Assembly (NCBI GenBank): GCA_020637195.1
Contig: JACJWK010000014.1
Span: 1 to 64,000 of the forward strand
Length of the DNA: 64,000 nucleotides
Direction of reading: 5' to 3'
Source of the DNA: Microthrixaceae bacterium
Lineage (GTDB): Bacteria; Actinomycetota; Acidimicrobiia; Acidimicrobiales; DATDAH01
Shown: positions 34,642 through 44,302 of the stretch, piece after piece
How positions within the stretch are numbered: position 1 is the first letter of the stretch
How the letters are laid out: each line of letters begins with the position of its first letter
Translations under genes and position numbers: made by a program
The notes under the pieces: generated by a model
The model's input: the letters and a program-made list of their open reading frames with translations, nothing else
Told to the model about the DNA's origin: nothing
The model's database searches: none

Positions 34642-37260
34642 TCAGCCGCCGAACGCCCGCGCCAGGCGGTCGGCCTCGCGTCGCCGCAGCGCGACGTTGA
34701 CCCCGAGGCGCTCGAGGTGCTGGGCGATGGTGCGAGCGCCCTGCGGGACCGGGTGGGCCTGGAGGAACGTGGTGACGTCGGCCGCGAGGTCGGGGGTGGA
34801 GAGCCAGCGCACTCCCTCGAGGAGCCGGGCGATGCTGTTCGACGGAAGGCGGGCGCCGACGTCGTCCCAGCGCTCGCGCAGGAACGCCCAGGCGTCCGGG
34901 CCCCGCTCGCGGTTGATGAGGGCGCGTCGCAGCACGAACGGGGCGTCCTGGCTGCGCACCTCGGTCAGGCTCATCCTCAACGTGTCGGCAAACACCCCCG
35001 GGTCGTTGAAGTCCGCGAGGCAGCGGAGGTAGCGCTGCTCGTCCTGGGGGGTGGTGGCCGACCGGTGGCGGGCCACGAAGGCCGCGTGGTCGTCGGGCCC
35101 GCCCGTCGCGGCGATGACCGCGACCGCGGCGGCGGCCAGGCTCGGGTCGACGGCGGCGTCGCCGGCGTCGTGGGCGGCGAGGACGGCCCGCGCCCGCGAC
35201 ACGACGCCCGGATCCGCCCCCGTCGTGCCGAGGGCCGAGAACAGCGCGGCGCGGAGCTCGCGTGTGCGATCCGACTCGTCCGGTGCGCCGGTGGCGCCCA
35301 GCCGGTCGGAGGCCGGGGTGACGAGCTCGCGGACGAAGGCCTGGAACCGGGCACGGGGCTCGCCGTCGAGCAGCCGCTCGAGGGCGTCGACGGCCCCCAG
35401 CAGCCGCTGCCAGACCGCGAGGTCGGTCTCGGCGGCGAACCCGCGGGCGAACTCGCAGAACTCGGGTGTCGTCGTGCGGCCCGCCAGCACCGACGCCCAC
35501 GTGTCGTCGACGAGGCCGTAGCGCTCGACGGGGGCCAGCACCTCCTGGGCCCGCTCGGTGAGGGCGGCCCGCAGCCCGGCGTCGTAGTCCACCCGGTAGA
35601 AGCCGGTGCCGTTGGCGTTGGCCTGCACCCAGGCGACGTCGCCGAGCTCGAGCTCGAGGCCGTCGCCCTCGACGAGGGCCCGCTCCACCCGGGCGCCGCT
35701 CACCGCGACGTCCGGACCGTCGGCCCCGACCGTGCCGGTGCCGGCGCGGAGCAGGACCGGGACCGACCACGTCGGGGTCTCGGTGGCGTGCGCGGTGCCC
35801 GTCTCGCCGCCGCCGCCGTCGCCGTCGCCGGTCCCGTCCGCGAAGGCGAAGCGCTCCTGGCGCAGTCGCACCCCGGCGGCGGTCCGCTCGACGGTGAGCA
35901 GCGGGTAGCCGCCCTGGAAGATCCAGCTGTCCATCACCCGGCGGACGGGTGCGTCCGGGTTGGCCGCCTCGATGGCGTCCCAGAGGTCGGTGGTCTCGGT
36001 GTTGGCGTACCGGTGGGCCGCGAGATAGCCCCGGATCCCGGTGCGGAACTCGTCGGCGCCGAGCCACTGCTCGAGCATCCGCACGACGGCGGCGCCCTTC
36101 TCGTAGGTGAGCACGTCGAACATCCCCTCGGAGTCGGCGGGCGACACCACGTCGAACTCGATGGGCCGGGTCGAGGTGAGCGAGTCCACGTCGAACGCCG
36201 CGGAGCGCGAGAGCCCGAAGTCGACCCACCGCTCCCACTCGGGGCGGAAGGCGTCCGTGCAGAGCATCTCCATGAACGTGGCGAAGGCCTCGTTCAGCCA
36301 GATGCCGTTCCACCACTTCATGGTCACGAGGTCGCCGAACCACATGTGGGCCAGCTCGTGGGCGATGACGTCGACGACCCGGGCCAGCTCGGGCTGGGTG
36401 ACGTCGTCCGGGTCGACGAGCAGGAGGACCTCCCGGAAGGTGACGCAGCCGAGGTTCTCCATTGCCCCGAACGCGAAGTCGGGCACGGCCACGAGATCGA
36501 GCTTGTCGCCGGGATAGGGGATGGCGTAGTAGTCCTCGAAGAACGCCAGGGCGAAGGTGCCGACCTCGAGGGCGAAGCGGGCGAGGTGGCCCTTGCCCAG
36601 CGGGTGCACCACCCGCAGGGGCGTGCCCCCCGCGTCGACCGCCTCGGTGGCCTCGAGGGGGCCGACGACGAAGGCCACGAGGTAGGTGGACATCACCATG
36701 GTGTCGGCGAAGGTGACCGCGACCCGCCCGTCGCCGACGGCCTCGCGCGCGACCTCGGCGGCGTTCGACACGGCGAGCAGGCCCTCGTCCACCTCGAGGG
36801 TGACGCCGAAGCTGGCCTTGAACTCGGGCTCGTCCCAGCACGGGAAGGCCCGCCGGGCGGACGTGGCCTCGAACTGGGTGGTGGCCAGCACGCGCTCGAC
36901 GCCGTCGTCGTCGGTGAACGTGCTGCGGTAGAAGCCGTGCAGCTTGTCGTTGAGGATGCCGGCGAACGAGGCGTGGACGGTCCACGGCCCCGCCGCGGCG
37001 GGCTCCTCGAGCACCAGCGTGGCCCGCTCGCGCTCGTCGTCGAGCGTGACGGTGGCGTTGCGGCGGATGCCCTCGGGGTTCTCCAGCCAGGCCTCGTCGA
37101 TGGTGAGCTCGGCGGCGTTGAGCAGCACCTCGTCGATCTCGTCGGCGACGTCCACGCGCACCGCCACCCGGCCGGCGAACGTCCCCGCGTCGAGGTCGGG
37201 GGCCAGCCGCAGGTCGTAGTGCGAGGGCACGACCGTGCGGGGCAGGCGGTAGGGGTCCAT
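34642..37260 (-). CDS. pepN: Aminopeptidase N (M1 zinc metallopeptidase)
   Basis: An 872-residue M1 peptidase, the usual length for actinobacterial PepN. The exopeptidase motif GAMEN is at about 265-269, and the zinc site is HELAHMWFGDLVTMKWWNGIWLNEAFA (H301, E302, H305, E324). A C-terminal ERAP1-like helical domain occupies about 520-860. It removes N-terminal residues from peptides in the cytoplasm. TAACCT lies 6 bases upstream of the ATG on the minus strand (37267-37272), indicating a leaderless start. The PfkB kinase gene diverges across 51 bases. Confidence 0.96.
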   Translation of the reverse strand: MDPYRLPRTVVPSHYDLRLAPDLDAGTFAGRVAVRVDVADEIDEVLLNAAELTIDEAWLENPEGIRRNATVTLDDERERATLVLEEPAAAGPWTVHASFAGILNDKLHGFYRSTFTDDDGVERVLATTQFEATSARRAFPCWDEPEFKASFGVTLEVDEGLLAVSNAAEVAREAVGDGRVAVTFADTMVMSTYLVAFVVGPLEATEAVDAGGTPLRVVHPLGKGHLARFALEVGTFALAFFEDYYAIPYPGDKLDLVAVPDFAFGAMENLGCVTFREVLLLVDPDDVTQPELARVVDVIAHELAHMWFGDLVTMKWWNGIWLNEAFATFMEMLCTDAFRPEWERWVDFGLSRSAAFDVDSLTSTRPIEFDVVSPADSEGMFDVLTYEKGAAVVRMLEQWLGADEFRTGIRGYLAAHRYANTETTDLWDAIEAANPDAPVRRVMDSWIFQGGYPLLTVERTAAGVRLRQERFAFADGTGDGDGGGGETGTAHATETPTWSVPVLLRAGTGTVGADGPDVAVSGARVERALVEGDGLELELGDVAWVQANANGTGFYRVDYDAGLRAALTERAQEVLAPVERYGLVDDTWASVLAGRTTTPEFCEFARGFAAETDLAVWQRLLGAVDALERLLDGEPRARFQAFVRELVTPASDRLGATGAPDESDRTRELRAALFSALGTTGADPGVVSRARAVLAAHDAGDAAVDPSLAAAAVAVIAATGGPDDHAAFVARHRSATTPQDEQRYLRCLADFNDPGVFADTLRMSLTEVRSQDAPFVLRRALINRERGPDAWAFLRERWDDVGARLPSNSIARLLEGVRWLSTPDLAADVTTFLQAHPVPQGARTIAQHLERLGVNVALRRREADRLARAFGG

Positions 37261-37311
37261 CCGAGCAGGTTAGGGGGCGGCTCGCGGGGCGCGCGGTAGC
37301 CTCCACCGCTC
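37261..37311. promoter_or_regulatory. Divergent promoter with two leaderless-type -10 hexamers
   Basis: TAACCT on the minus strand (37267-37272) serves pepN and TAGCCT on the plus strand (37297-37302) serves the PfkB kinase gene. They lie 6 and 9 bases before the two starts. No ribosome site is visible for either gene. Confidence 0.5.
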
Positions 37312-38316
37312 GTGAGCGACAACACCTCCTCCAGCGCCGGCCCCCTCGACGTCGTGGGCATCGGCAACGCCATCGTCGACGTGATCAGCCCGGTCGAGGA
37401 GTCGTTCCTCGCCGAGCACGGGCTCGTGAAGGGGGCGATGGGCCTGATCGACGCCGAGCGCGCGGAGACGCTCTACGCGGCGATGCCCCCGGCCGAGGAG
37501 AGCTCGGGCGGCTCGGTGGCCAACACCATCGCCGGCGTGGCCTCGTTCGGCGGGACCGCCGGATTCGTGGGCAAGGTGCGCGACGACCAGCTCGGCGAGA
37601 TCTTCACCCACGACATCACGTCGTTGGGCATCGCCTTCGCGTCCCGGCCGGCCACCGAGGGCCCGTCCACGGCCCGGTGCCTCATCGCGGTGACGCCCGA
37701 CGCCGAGCGCACCCTCAACACGTTCCTCGGGACCGCCGGCCTGCTCGGCCCCGACGACGTGGACGAGGCCCTGGTCATGCGGGGTCGGGTCGTCCTCGCC
37801 GAGGGCTACCTGTGGGACGTGCCGTCGGCGAAGGAGGCCATCGTCAAGGCCATGGACCACGCCCGCTCGGCGGGCAACCGCGTGGCCCTCAGCCTGTCGG
37901 ACTCGTTCTGCGTCGACCGGTACCGCGACGAGTTCCGGTCGCTGGTGAACGAGCGGGTGGACGTCCTGTTCGCCAACGAGGCCGAGATCACCTCGCTCTA
38001 CGAGGTCGACCGTTGGGAGGCGGCCCGCGACGAGGTCCGGGGCCGCTGCGAGATCGCCTGCCTCACCCGCAGCGAGAAGGGCTCGGTCATCGTCACCGCG
38101 GACGAGGAGCACGTGATCCCCATCCACTCGCACGGCGACGTGGTCGACACGACGGGCGCCGGCGACCTCTACGCCGCCGGGTTCCTGCACGGGCTCACCA
38201 CAGGCCAGGACCTCGAGCGCTGCGGCCGCCTGGCCGCCCTCGCCGCCGGCGAGGTCATCAGCCACTACGGCGCCCGTCCCGAGACCTCCCTCGCCGAGCT
38301 CGCGGCGTCGCTCTGA
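37312..38316 (+). CDS. PfkB-family carbohydrate/adenosine kinase
   Basis: A 334-residue ribokinase-fold kinase starting at GTG. The first PfkB signature is seen as SSGGSVANTIAGVASFGGTAGFVGKVRDD (about 64-92) and the second as DVVDTTGAGDLYAAGFLHGL (about 280-299), with the catalytic Asp of GAGD. LFANEAEITSLY is the usual NxxE magnesium block. The N-terminal GIGNAIVDVISPVEESFL and the ending resemble bacterial adenosine kinase-like members more than fructokinases. It phosphorylates a nucleoside or sugar using ATP. The exact substrate is uncertain. Confidence 0.9.
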   Translation: MSDNTSSSAGPLDVVGIGNAIVDVISPVEESFLAEHGLVKGAMGLIDAERAETLYAAMPPAEESSGGSVANTIAGVASFGGTAGFVGKVRDDQLGEIFTHDITSLGIAFASRPATEGPSTARCLIAVTPDAERTLNTFLGTAGLLGPDDVDEALVMRGRVVLAEGYLWDVPSAKEAIVKAMDHARSAGNRVALSLSDSFCVDRYRDEFRSLVNERVDVLFANEAEITSLYEVDRWEAARDEVRGRCEIACLTRSEKGSVIVTADEEHVIPIHSHGDVVDTTGAGDLYAAGFLHGLTTGQDLERCGRLAALAAGEVISHYGARPETSLAELAASL

Positions 38317-38363
38317 CCGTCGCCTTCTGGCTCCCGAACGGTGGAGCGGTAGCGTCGCGGGCC

Positions 38364-39224
38364 ATGGGGTACGAGTGCTTCGACGTCGAGATCGCCGACC
38401 AGGTGGCGCACCTGCGCCTGAACCGGGGGGACGAGCTCAACACCATGACCCCCGCCTTCTGGCGGGAGCTGCCCGAGATCGTCGACCGCATCGACGCCGA
38501 GGGCTCGGCCCGGGTGATCGTGCTGTCGTCCACGGGGAAGCACTTCAGCGCGGGCATGGACCTGAGCGTGTTCACCGGCGGCGGGGGCGTGCTCGGCGGG
38601 GGCGGCTCGGTCGACGGTGAGCCGGTCGAGGTGGGCCGCCAGCGGGCCATCCTGCGCGAGGGCGTGCGGGTGCTCCAGGACACCTTCACGTGCCTCGAGC
38701 GGGCCCGCATGCCGGTGCTCGCCGCCATCCAGGGCGGGTGCATCGGTGGCGCGGTCGACCTGGTCACCGCCGCCGACTGCCGCTACGCCACCGCTGACGC
38801 CTTCTTCTGCATCCAGGAGATCAACATCGGCATGACCGCCGACGTCGGCACGCTCCAGCGCCTGCCCAAGATCATCCCCGAGGGCGTCGCCCGCGAGCTC
38901 GCGTACACCGGCCGCCGGATGCCGGCCGAGCGGGCGGTCGAGGTGGGCCTCGTGAACCAGGTGTTCGCCACGCACGACGACCTGCTCGCCGGGGTGATGG
39001 AGATCGCCGCCGAGATCGCCAGCAAGTCGCCGCTGGCCATCTGGGGCACCAAGGAGTCGATCAACTTCACCCGCGACCACTCGGTGGCCGACGCCCTCGA
39101 CTTCATCGCCACCTGGCAGACCGGCATGTTCCAGCCGGGCGACATGCTCGAGTGCTTCGCGGCGAAGTCCGAGCAGCGGGTGCCGAAGTTCCAGGGCCTC
39201 CCGCCCCGCCCCGGCGGCCTGTAG
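38364..39224 (+). CDS. Dienoyl-CoA isomerase (ECH1-like crotonase)
   Basis: A 286-residue crotonase. The oxyanion segments are HFSAGMDLSVF and GGCIGGAVDLVTAAD. The acidic residues match rat delta3,5-delta2,4-dienoyl-CoA isomerase rather than hydratase: Asp in GAVDLV, Glu in CIQEIN and Asp eight residues later in MTADVGTLQRLPK. It should shift double bonds in dienoyl-CoAs during unsaturated fatty acid breakdown. TAGCGT ends 8 bases before the ATG. It follows the PfkB kinase gene by 47 bases but with its own promoter, and converges with the SnoaL-like gene. Confidence 0.88.
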   Translation: MGYECFDVEIADQVAHLRLNRGDELNTMTPAFWRELPEIVDRIDAEGSARVIVLSSTGKHFSAGMDLSVFTGGGGVLGGGGSVDGEPVEVGRQRAILREGVRVLQDTFTCLERARMPVLAAIQGGCIGGAVDLVTAADCRYATADAFFCIQEINIGMTADVGTLQRLPKIIPEGVARELAYTGRRMPAERAVEVGLVNQVFATHDDLLAGVMEIAAEIASKSPLAIWGTKESINFTRDHSVADALDFIATWQTGMFQPGDMLECFAAKSEQRVPKFQGLPPRPGGL

Positions 39225-39238
39225 CCCGCAGCAGGTGG

Positions 39239-39263
39239 CCGCCGGCGCTCAGCGCGCCGGCGG
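39239..39263. terminator. Ten-base-pair hairpin between convergent genes
   Basis: CCGCCGGCGC (39239-39248) and GCGCCGGCGG (39254-39263) pair perfectly around a TCAGC loop. The loop contains the complementary stop codon of the SnoaL-like gene. It lies 15 bases after the stop of the dienoyl-CoA isomerase gene. A bidirectional terminator is likely. Confidence 0.6.
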
Positions 39264-39746
39264 GTCGGTGTGGCGGATCGGCTCCTTGGGGGGCAGGTTC
39301 ATCGCGCCCTGGGGCTGCCAGCCGCTGTCGGTGAGGATCTCCATGACCTCGGCCATGTTGAGGATGTCGAGCTCGTGGTCGAAGCGGCCGTCGCCGGCGT
39401 AGCGCATGATCGACACCCCCGGCGCCTGGTACGGCCGCCCGTTGGCGTCGGTGCCGGGCAGGCGGTTCCACCAGAAGCTGACCACCCGGTCGCCGTCGAC
39501 CATGGTCCACTCCTCGGGGAAGGTCCAGTCCTCGAGGCCCTGCATGGACTCGTCCATGAAGCGCGCGACGGCCTCGCGGCCCTCGGAGCGGCCCCACGCC
39601 GGGTCGATGAAGACCACGTCGTCGGTGAAGAACTCCTCGGCCAGCGAGCCCCACGTGCGCTCGCCCCGCTCGACCCGGCCGCGCTCGGCCACGTAGCGGT
39701 CGTAGGCGGCGCGGGCCTCCGCGCTGCGGTCGTCGGTGCCAGCCAT
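39249..39746 (-). CDS. SnoaL/NTF2-like protein
   Basis: A 165-residue single-domain protein with the cone-shaped NTF2 fold pattern: an N-terminal helix (AAYDRYVAERGRVER), LAEEFFTDDVVFIDPAWGRSEGREAVARFM, EDWTFPEEWTMVDGDRVVSFWWNRLPG and a C-terminal SIMRYAGDGRFDHELDILN. The repeated Trp and His/Asp line the pocket. Members include ketosteroid-isomerase-like proteins and polyketide cyclases; no catalytic assignment is possible here. ATG 39746 is chosen because GGGGGGACGAC precedes it; an in-frame start 11 codons upstream has no such site. Confidence 0.8.
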   Translation of the reverse strand: MAGTDDRSAEARAAYDRYVAERGRVERGERTWGSLAEEFFTDDVVFIDPAWGRSEGREAVARFMDESMQGLEDWTFPEEWTMVDGDRVVSFWWNRLPGTDANGRPYQAPGVSIMRYAGDGRFDHELDILNMAEVMEILTDSGWQPQGAMNLPPKEPIRHTDPPAR

Positions 39747-39823
39747 GTCGTCCCCCCGGGGTCGGTTGCCGCCGGGCACCGTAGCGCCGCCCGGCGGCCC
39801 ACCCGGTGGGGTGGCGGGCCGGG

Positions 39824-40431
39824 TCAGGGCTCGTCGTCGTCCACGTCGGGCGGCAGGTACGAGAGCTGGACGTCGCCCAGGCGCACCAGCATCGACGCGA
39901 TCCAGCCGCCCATGTCCTTGAAGTGGTCGTCGAGGATGGCGCCGTCGCTCAGCGCCGGCTCGCCGAGCTCATCGAGCCGTCATAGGAGATCTCCAGCGCG
40001 TACTGCGGGTGCTCGAGGTCGCGGTCGTACACGATCTCGACCGTCGGGCTCGAGCGCTCCGGGCGCTCGTCACCGATCTGCAGGCTGGTCTCGGGCAGGA
40101 CCGAGAGCACCGCCCGCAGGTCGGGCTCGCTGGCGAGACGCTGGATCCGCACGACGATCTCGACCTCGATGTGGGGCCCCTCGTCGAAGTCCTCGCCGAT
40201 GAACCAGGACCGGTAGGCGCTCTGGGCCCAGGTGGGCCAGTCGAGGGTGATGTCGGCCCGGACGCGCGGGGGGAGCCCCTCGCCGGGAAGGCCGTAGCTG
40301 GTCTCCCAGGTGAGGTCGCCCAGCAGCACGTCGGCCTGGAAGCGCTCCTCGAACGCCTGGCGCTCGAGCATGGCGCTGACGAGCGCCTCGCGCAGCGCCC
40401 CGATGGCGTCGGTGAAGACGTGGTCGAGCAC
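39824..40431 (-). pseudogene. Conserved hypothetical protein, frameshifted near 39970
   Basis: From 40431 the frame encodes MLDHVFTDAIGALREALVSA and continues through VLLGDLTWETSYGLPGEG, ADITLDWPTWAQSAYRSWF and HIEVEIVVRIQRLASEP to YALEISYDGS. It would then stop early, but one base shift near 39970 opens LDELGEPALSDGAILDDHF, MGGWIASMLVRLGDVQLS and a stop at 39824. The combined protein has about 200 residues. I do not recognise the family. The start lies 9 bases from the stop of the sulfatase-like gene on the same strand, so they are probably co-transcribed. Confidence 0.6.
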
Positions 40432-40440
40432 CGCCGCAGG

Positions 40441-42480
40441 TTACGGGGTCGCCGGAGCGACCGTCGCGAAGCCGCCGTCGCCGTCGGGGGCCAGGATGGT
40501 CACCTCGTTGGCGCCCTGGCGGATGAGGTCGTCGTCGAGCACCCCCACGTACCGGCCGCCGGCGAGGCGGCTGAGCGTGCCTGCCACCGTGCCGTTCAGC
40601 GTCACGAGGACGTCGGCGGGGGCCACCTCGTCGGTGCCCGCCCAGGTCCCCCAGACGAACGAGGGGAGGGCCCCGGTGGCCGGCGTGTCCACGGCCGACA
40701 GGTCGGCGGCCTGCTCGAGGTCGAACGTTCCCGGGGCCGTCCCCGTGACCGCCAGGTCGCCGACCGGCCGGCCCACCTGGTCGCCGAGCGGCCCGCCGGC
40801 GGCCACCGCTCGCCAGCCCGCACCGTGGGGCAGCAGGTCGGCGTTGCGGCGCGCCAGCGCGACGACCTGGTCGAGGGTGATCACGGGATGGATGGGCTCG
40901 CTCCCGTCGGCGACGTAGAGGGCGGCGTCACCCGCCCGGTCCGCGACCGGCGTGAGGACCGAGCGGCCGTTCAGGTCGTCGTCGGCCGGCACCCCCAGCC
41001 CGTCGAGCACGGTGGGCAGCAGGTCGACGTTGTAGGTCAGGTCCTCGCGCACCTCGCCCTCGGTCTGGCCCGGGAGCTTCACGAAGAACGGGACGCGGTA
41101 GATCTCCTGGGCGGTGGCGGTCGTGGGCTCGCGGTAGGGCTCGGCGGGATCGAACGCGGCGCCGTGGTCGGCCACGACGACCACGAGGGCGTCGTCCCAG
41201 AGCCCTTCGTCCTCGAGCCGGTCGAGGAGGCGCTCCAGCAGGCGGTCCGTCGCCCCGACCTGGAGCAGGTGGCGCTGGAGCCCCACCCGGGCGAGGGTCG
41301 GGTCGTCCCCCCAGTCGCCGAGGTCGGTGGGCCCGTTGGCCGACTCGCCGTCCGTGCGGTACTCGGTGCCGCTGCGGCCGAGGGTCCACGGGACGTGGGG
41401 CAGGACCACGTGCTGGTACCACAGCAGGGGCCGGTCGCCGCCGGCCCGCAGCGCGTCGATGTGGGCCTCGGCACCCTCCTGGCGCTCGCGGGCCGAGTCA
41501 CCCCCGAGGCCGTCGACGTTCTCGAAGTCGGCGAGGCGCTGCACCTCGGAGGGCAGGCGGCCCCGCAGACCCGGGGGGAGCCAGAGCTGGCCGGCCACGC
41601 CCACGGCGTCGTCGGCCAGGCCCGCCCAGTCCACCGACGCGCCGCACAGCGACTCGGGACAGAGCGCGGTGACGGGCTCGTCGACCTGGAGGTCGTAGGT
41701 GCCGCCGAGCAGCGTGAACAGGTTGCGGGGGTGATCGGCGGCGGTGGGCAGCTCGCCGGGCTCGGGCACGGCCCAGTGAGCGACGCCGGCACGCTCGCCG
41801 TGGTGTTCCAGGGCGATCGCGATCGTGCTGGCGTACCAGGTCGACGAGTCGGCCAGGCGGGCGAACCCGGGGAAGCGCTCGGCGTCGATCGTCCCGTCGG
41901 CGCAGGAGCGACGACAAGCGGCAACTCGTCGAGCTGGAGCACCACGACCGGGGCCGGGTCGAGCACCTCGATCCCCATGGCCGACGTCGCCCTGCCACAC
42001 TGCTCGGCGGCCGGTGACCAGGTCATCAGGGCCACGACGGCCGGGAGCGGGGTGGCGGCCAGGGCGCGGCCGGTCCGGCCTGGCGCCAGCGCAGGGCCGC
42101 CACCTCCCGGCGATGCCGCCGGCCGGGGCCAGGAGCGCCTGGAGGGCGTCGGACGGCAGGTCGAGGTGGCGGAGCAGCGAGCCTGCGGCCGTGCAGGCGC
42201 CGAAGACCAGCACCCAGCCGGCCCACAGCGGGCGGGCGGCGCGGTCCGACACGAGATGGGTGACGGCGACGGTGGCGAGGGCGACGAGCGGCGGACGGTG
42301 GCCACCACGACCGCCTGAGCACGAGCGCGCCGTCGGTCAGGTAGTGCGAGACGAGGAACTCAGGGGTTGGTGCCGAGCAGGTCGAGCAGGGGCGGCGCGT
42401 AGCCGAACCCGGCCAGACCGAGCAGCGGCAGGAGCTCGTCGGTCGTCAGCACGCCAGACCCGTCGCCGGGCGTCGCTCAT
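40441..42480 (-). pseudogene. Membrane sulfatase/phosphoglycerol-transferase-like protein, frameshifted at the 5' end
   Basis: The C-terminal 480 residues are intact: RIDAERFPGFARL-like block, STWYASTIAIALEHHGE, LLWYQHVVLPHVPW, the metal-site VVVADHGAAFDP and FFVKLPGQTEGEV, followed by a beta-rich tail. The N-terminal part (41.9-42.48 kb) has several hydrophobic helices and the first metal-site Asp in VVLQLDELP, but its frame shifts several times (near 41910, 42030, 42110 and 42360). It resembles alkaline-phosphatase-superfamily membrane enzymes related to LTA synthase. The start is uncertain: an ATG at 42480 or a GTG at 42452. Envelope polymer modification is inferred from the family. Confidence 0.7.
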
Positions 42481-43150
42481 CCGGCGCGCCCGGGCCCGGA
42501 GGAAGGAAGGCCGTCGGGACGCTGAGGTCGAGCCTCGCAGGTGCGCAGCGTGGCGATCCGCCGACCGGGCTGGACCGCGCCCTGGGGTGGTCAGCCGGTC
42601 GCCGAGGACGCACGGCGGTCGCGTCGAGGTCGGCCACGGTGTGGGCGAGCCCGTAGAGACCGGCCGGGCGGCCCGCCGCGTCCGGGTCGGGCGCGGGGGG
42701 CCGATGAGCTCGAGGATCACCTCGCCCAGCCGGAAGAAGTCCTGGCGCATCGGCTCCGGGTAGTCGTCGGCAGCGGCGGTGCGCCGGTGCTCGACGCCGA
42801 CCATCAGCGAGGGCGGCGATGGTGCGCTCCGGGTCGGGCGTGAGCATCACCACATGATCGATCAGGACCGCCCCGTTCGGTGCGCGGGCCCCGACGGGCC
42901 CTCGGCGCCGGCGTCGGAGGGACCGGCGGCCACGGTGGGGACGCCGTCGACGGTGTCGACGCCGGCTGGCAACCCGGTGAGCGACCAGGACCGGATCCGC
43001 GGCCCGGCCCGTCCCGACCAGGGCGAGGATGACCGACCCGATCACGCAGCGGTCGTCGCGGACGGCGAAGCCCCCGGCGACCCACGGCGCCGCGGCGTCG
43101 CCGACCTCGAGCCCGACGAGCTGGGGGCTCACCGGTGACGGGCGGCCCAT
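42446..43150 (-). pseudogene. VOC (glyoxalase/bleomycin-resistance) family protein, frameshifted
   Basis: The ATG at 43150 opens PQLVGLEVGDAAAPWVAGGF and VRDDRCVIGSVILALVGTGR, then the frame breaks near 43010. The second half can be read as AVLIDHVVMLTPDPERTIAA, DDYPEPMRQDFFRLGEVILE (metal-binding Glu), AGLYGLAHTVADLDATA and DLSVPTAFLPPGPGAPDE, ending at 42446. Two beta-alpha-beta modules with IDHVV and VILELIG are typical of VOC proteins. The substrate is unknown. Its end overlaps the start of the sulfatase-like gene, and its start overlaps the HExxH protein by 22 bases. Confidence 0.65.
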
Positions 43151-43494
43151 CGGGCGGCCTCCTCCCGCGCCTCGGCCTCGAGCGGGATGGCGAGGTAGGC
43201 GGCCCGGTGGTCGCGCAGCCGCACGACGTTGCGCAGGTACGCCCCGACGTACGCCCGGAGGAACCCGAGCCATCCGAGGTCCTGCCACTGCCGCACGTGC
43301 ACCAGCTCGTGGGCCATCAGCGGCTCGCTGGCCTCGTGCCCCGGCCGGACGAGGATCGTGCGGCCGACCGTCATCGCGTCGGCCTGCCGCGGCAGGAGCC
43401 GGCTGGTGCGCACCCGGGCGCTCGCCGCGACGCCGGGTGGCAGGTGGTCGAAGCGGGCGGCGCGCGCCTTGCCGAGGGGCCGGGCGGGCGCCAC
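43129..43494 (-). CDS. Small HExxH-motif protein (DUF4157-like)
   Basis: A 121-residue protein with one evident feature, the zincin-type motif MAHELVHVRQWQDLGW (about residues 60-75). Before it lie DAMTVGRTILVRPG, the usual companion strand of DUF4157-like proteins, and after it LGFLRAYVGAYLRNVVRLRD and IPLEAEAREEAARWAARH, whose Glu could be the third ligand. It lacks a signal peptide. It may be a small zinc peptidase or a degenerate relative. It starts one base after the stop of the LysM protein gene. Confidence 0.7.
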   Translation of the reverse strand: MAPARPLGKARAARFDHLPPGVAASARVRTSRLLPRQADAMTVGRTILVRPGHEASEPLMAHELVHVRQWQDLGWLGFLRAYVGAYLRNVVRLRDHRAAYLAIPLEAEAREEAARWAARHR

Positions 43495-43495
43495 G

Positions 43496-44293
43496 TCAGG
43501 CGGCGTCGAAGTCCGGGACGCCGGCGAGGACGTCGCTCACGAAGCCGATGGTCTCGCCGTCCCAGCTCTGGGCGTTGGCGGCGGACAGGCCCAGCCGGTA
43601 CGCCGCGGCGGTGGCGGCCCAGCTGCCGTCGGTCTGGCGGAGCAGCTCGTCCACGTAGGCGGCCATGAGCTCGATGTCGTCGGCGGCCACGTCGGGGTCG
43701 AGGGCCGGGCCCGCGACGAGCTCGTCGTTGATGTACTCGACGGTGGACGGACGGAGCTGGGCGATGCCCACGCGCCCCTCCTCGCCGACCTTGTCCGCAT
43801 CCCACGCGGACGTCTGCCAGGCGAGGGACTCGAGGAGGGCGACCGGGACGTCGTAGGTGGTGGCGGCGGTGGCGAAGGCGGGCCGGAGGGCCACCAGGTC
43901 GGGGTCGGCCGCGAGGAAGGTCGGCAGCTCGGCGTCGTCGCCGACCGGGTGGGGGATCTCGATCTGCGAGCCGGGGTCGATCGACGAGGCGTCGCTGAGG
44001 CCGTTGGCGTCCTGGATGGCTTCCTTCGTCGTGCCGTGCAGGAGGGCGACCGACGAGATCGTGTCGCCGAGGCGGACGGTGTAGGTGTCGACCGACCGGT
44101 CCGGCGGGCCGCTGTCCTCGGTGGCGCGAGGCAGGACGAGGACGGCGACGACGAGGACGGTGACGGTGACCGCCACCAGCAGCACCAGGCGAGACGGGTG
44201 GTGGCGGGCGCGCGACGCGCCGTCCTGGGCGCCACCGGCCGTCGGGGCTCGGGGCGCGACGGCAGGGCCGGCGGGCGCGGGTCGCTTGGCCAC
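43496..44293 (-). CDS. LysM and lytic-transglycosylase-like envelope protein
   Basis: A 265-residue protein with a basic cytoplasmic N-terminus, one membrane helix (about 35-55, LVLLVAVTVTVLVVAVLVL), a LysM domain (about 68-112: YTVRLGDTISSVALLHGTTKEAIQDANGL) and a C-terminal lysozyme-like helical domain (about 130-260). The latter has the Glu in LLESLAWQTSAWD and the GIAQLRPSTVEYI signature of SLT enzymes. It probably binds and trims peptidoglycan outside the membrane. It is followed closely by the HExxH gene on the same strand and begins 9 bases after the YhhQ stop. Confidence 0.82.
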   Translation of the reverse strand: MAKRPAPAGPAVAPRAPTAGGAQDGASRARHHPSRLVLLVAVTVTVLVVAVLVLPRATEDSGPPDRSVDTYTVRLGDTISSVALLHGTTKEAIQDANGLSDASSIDPGSQIEIPHPVGDDAELPTFLAADPDLVALRPAFATAATTYDVPVALLESLAWQTSAWDADKVGEEGRVGIAQLRPSTVEYINDELVAGPALDPDVAADDIELMAAYVDELLRQTDGSWAATAAAYRLGLSAANAQSWDGETIGFVSDVLAGVPDFDAA

Positions 44294-44302
44294 GGTGCGG
44301 TT

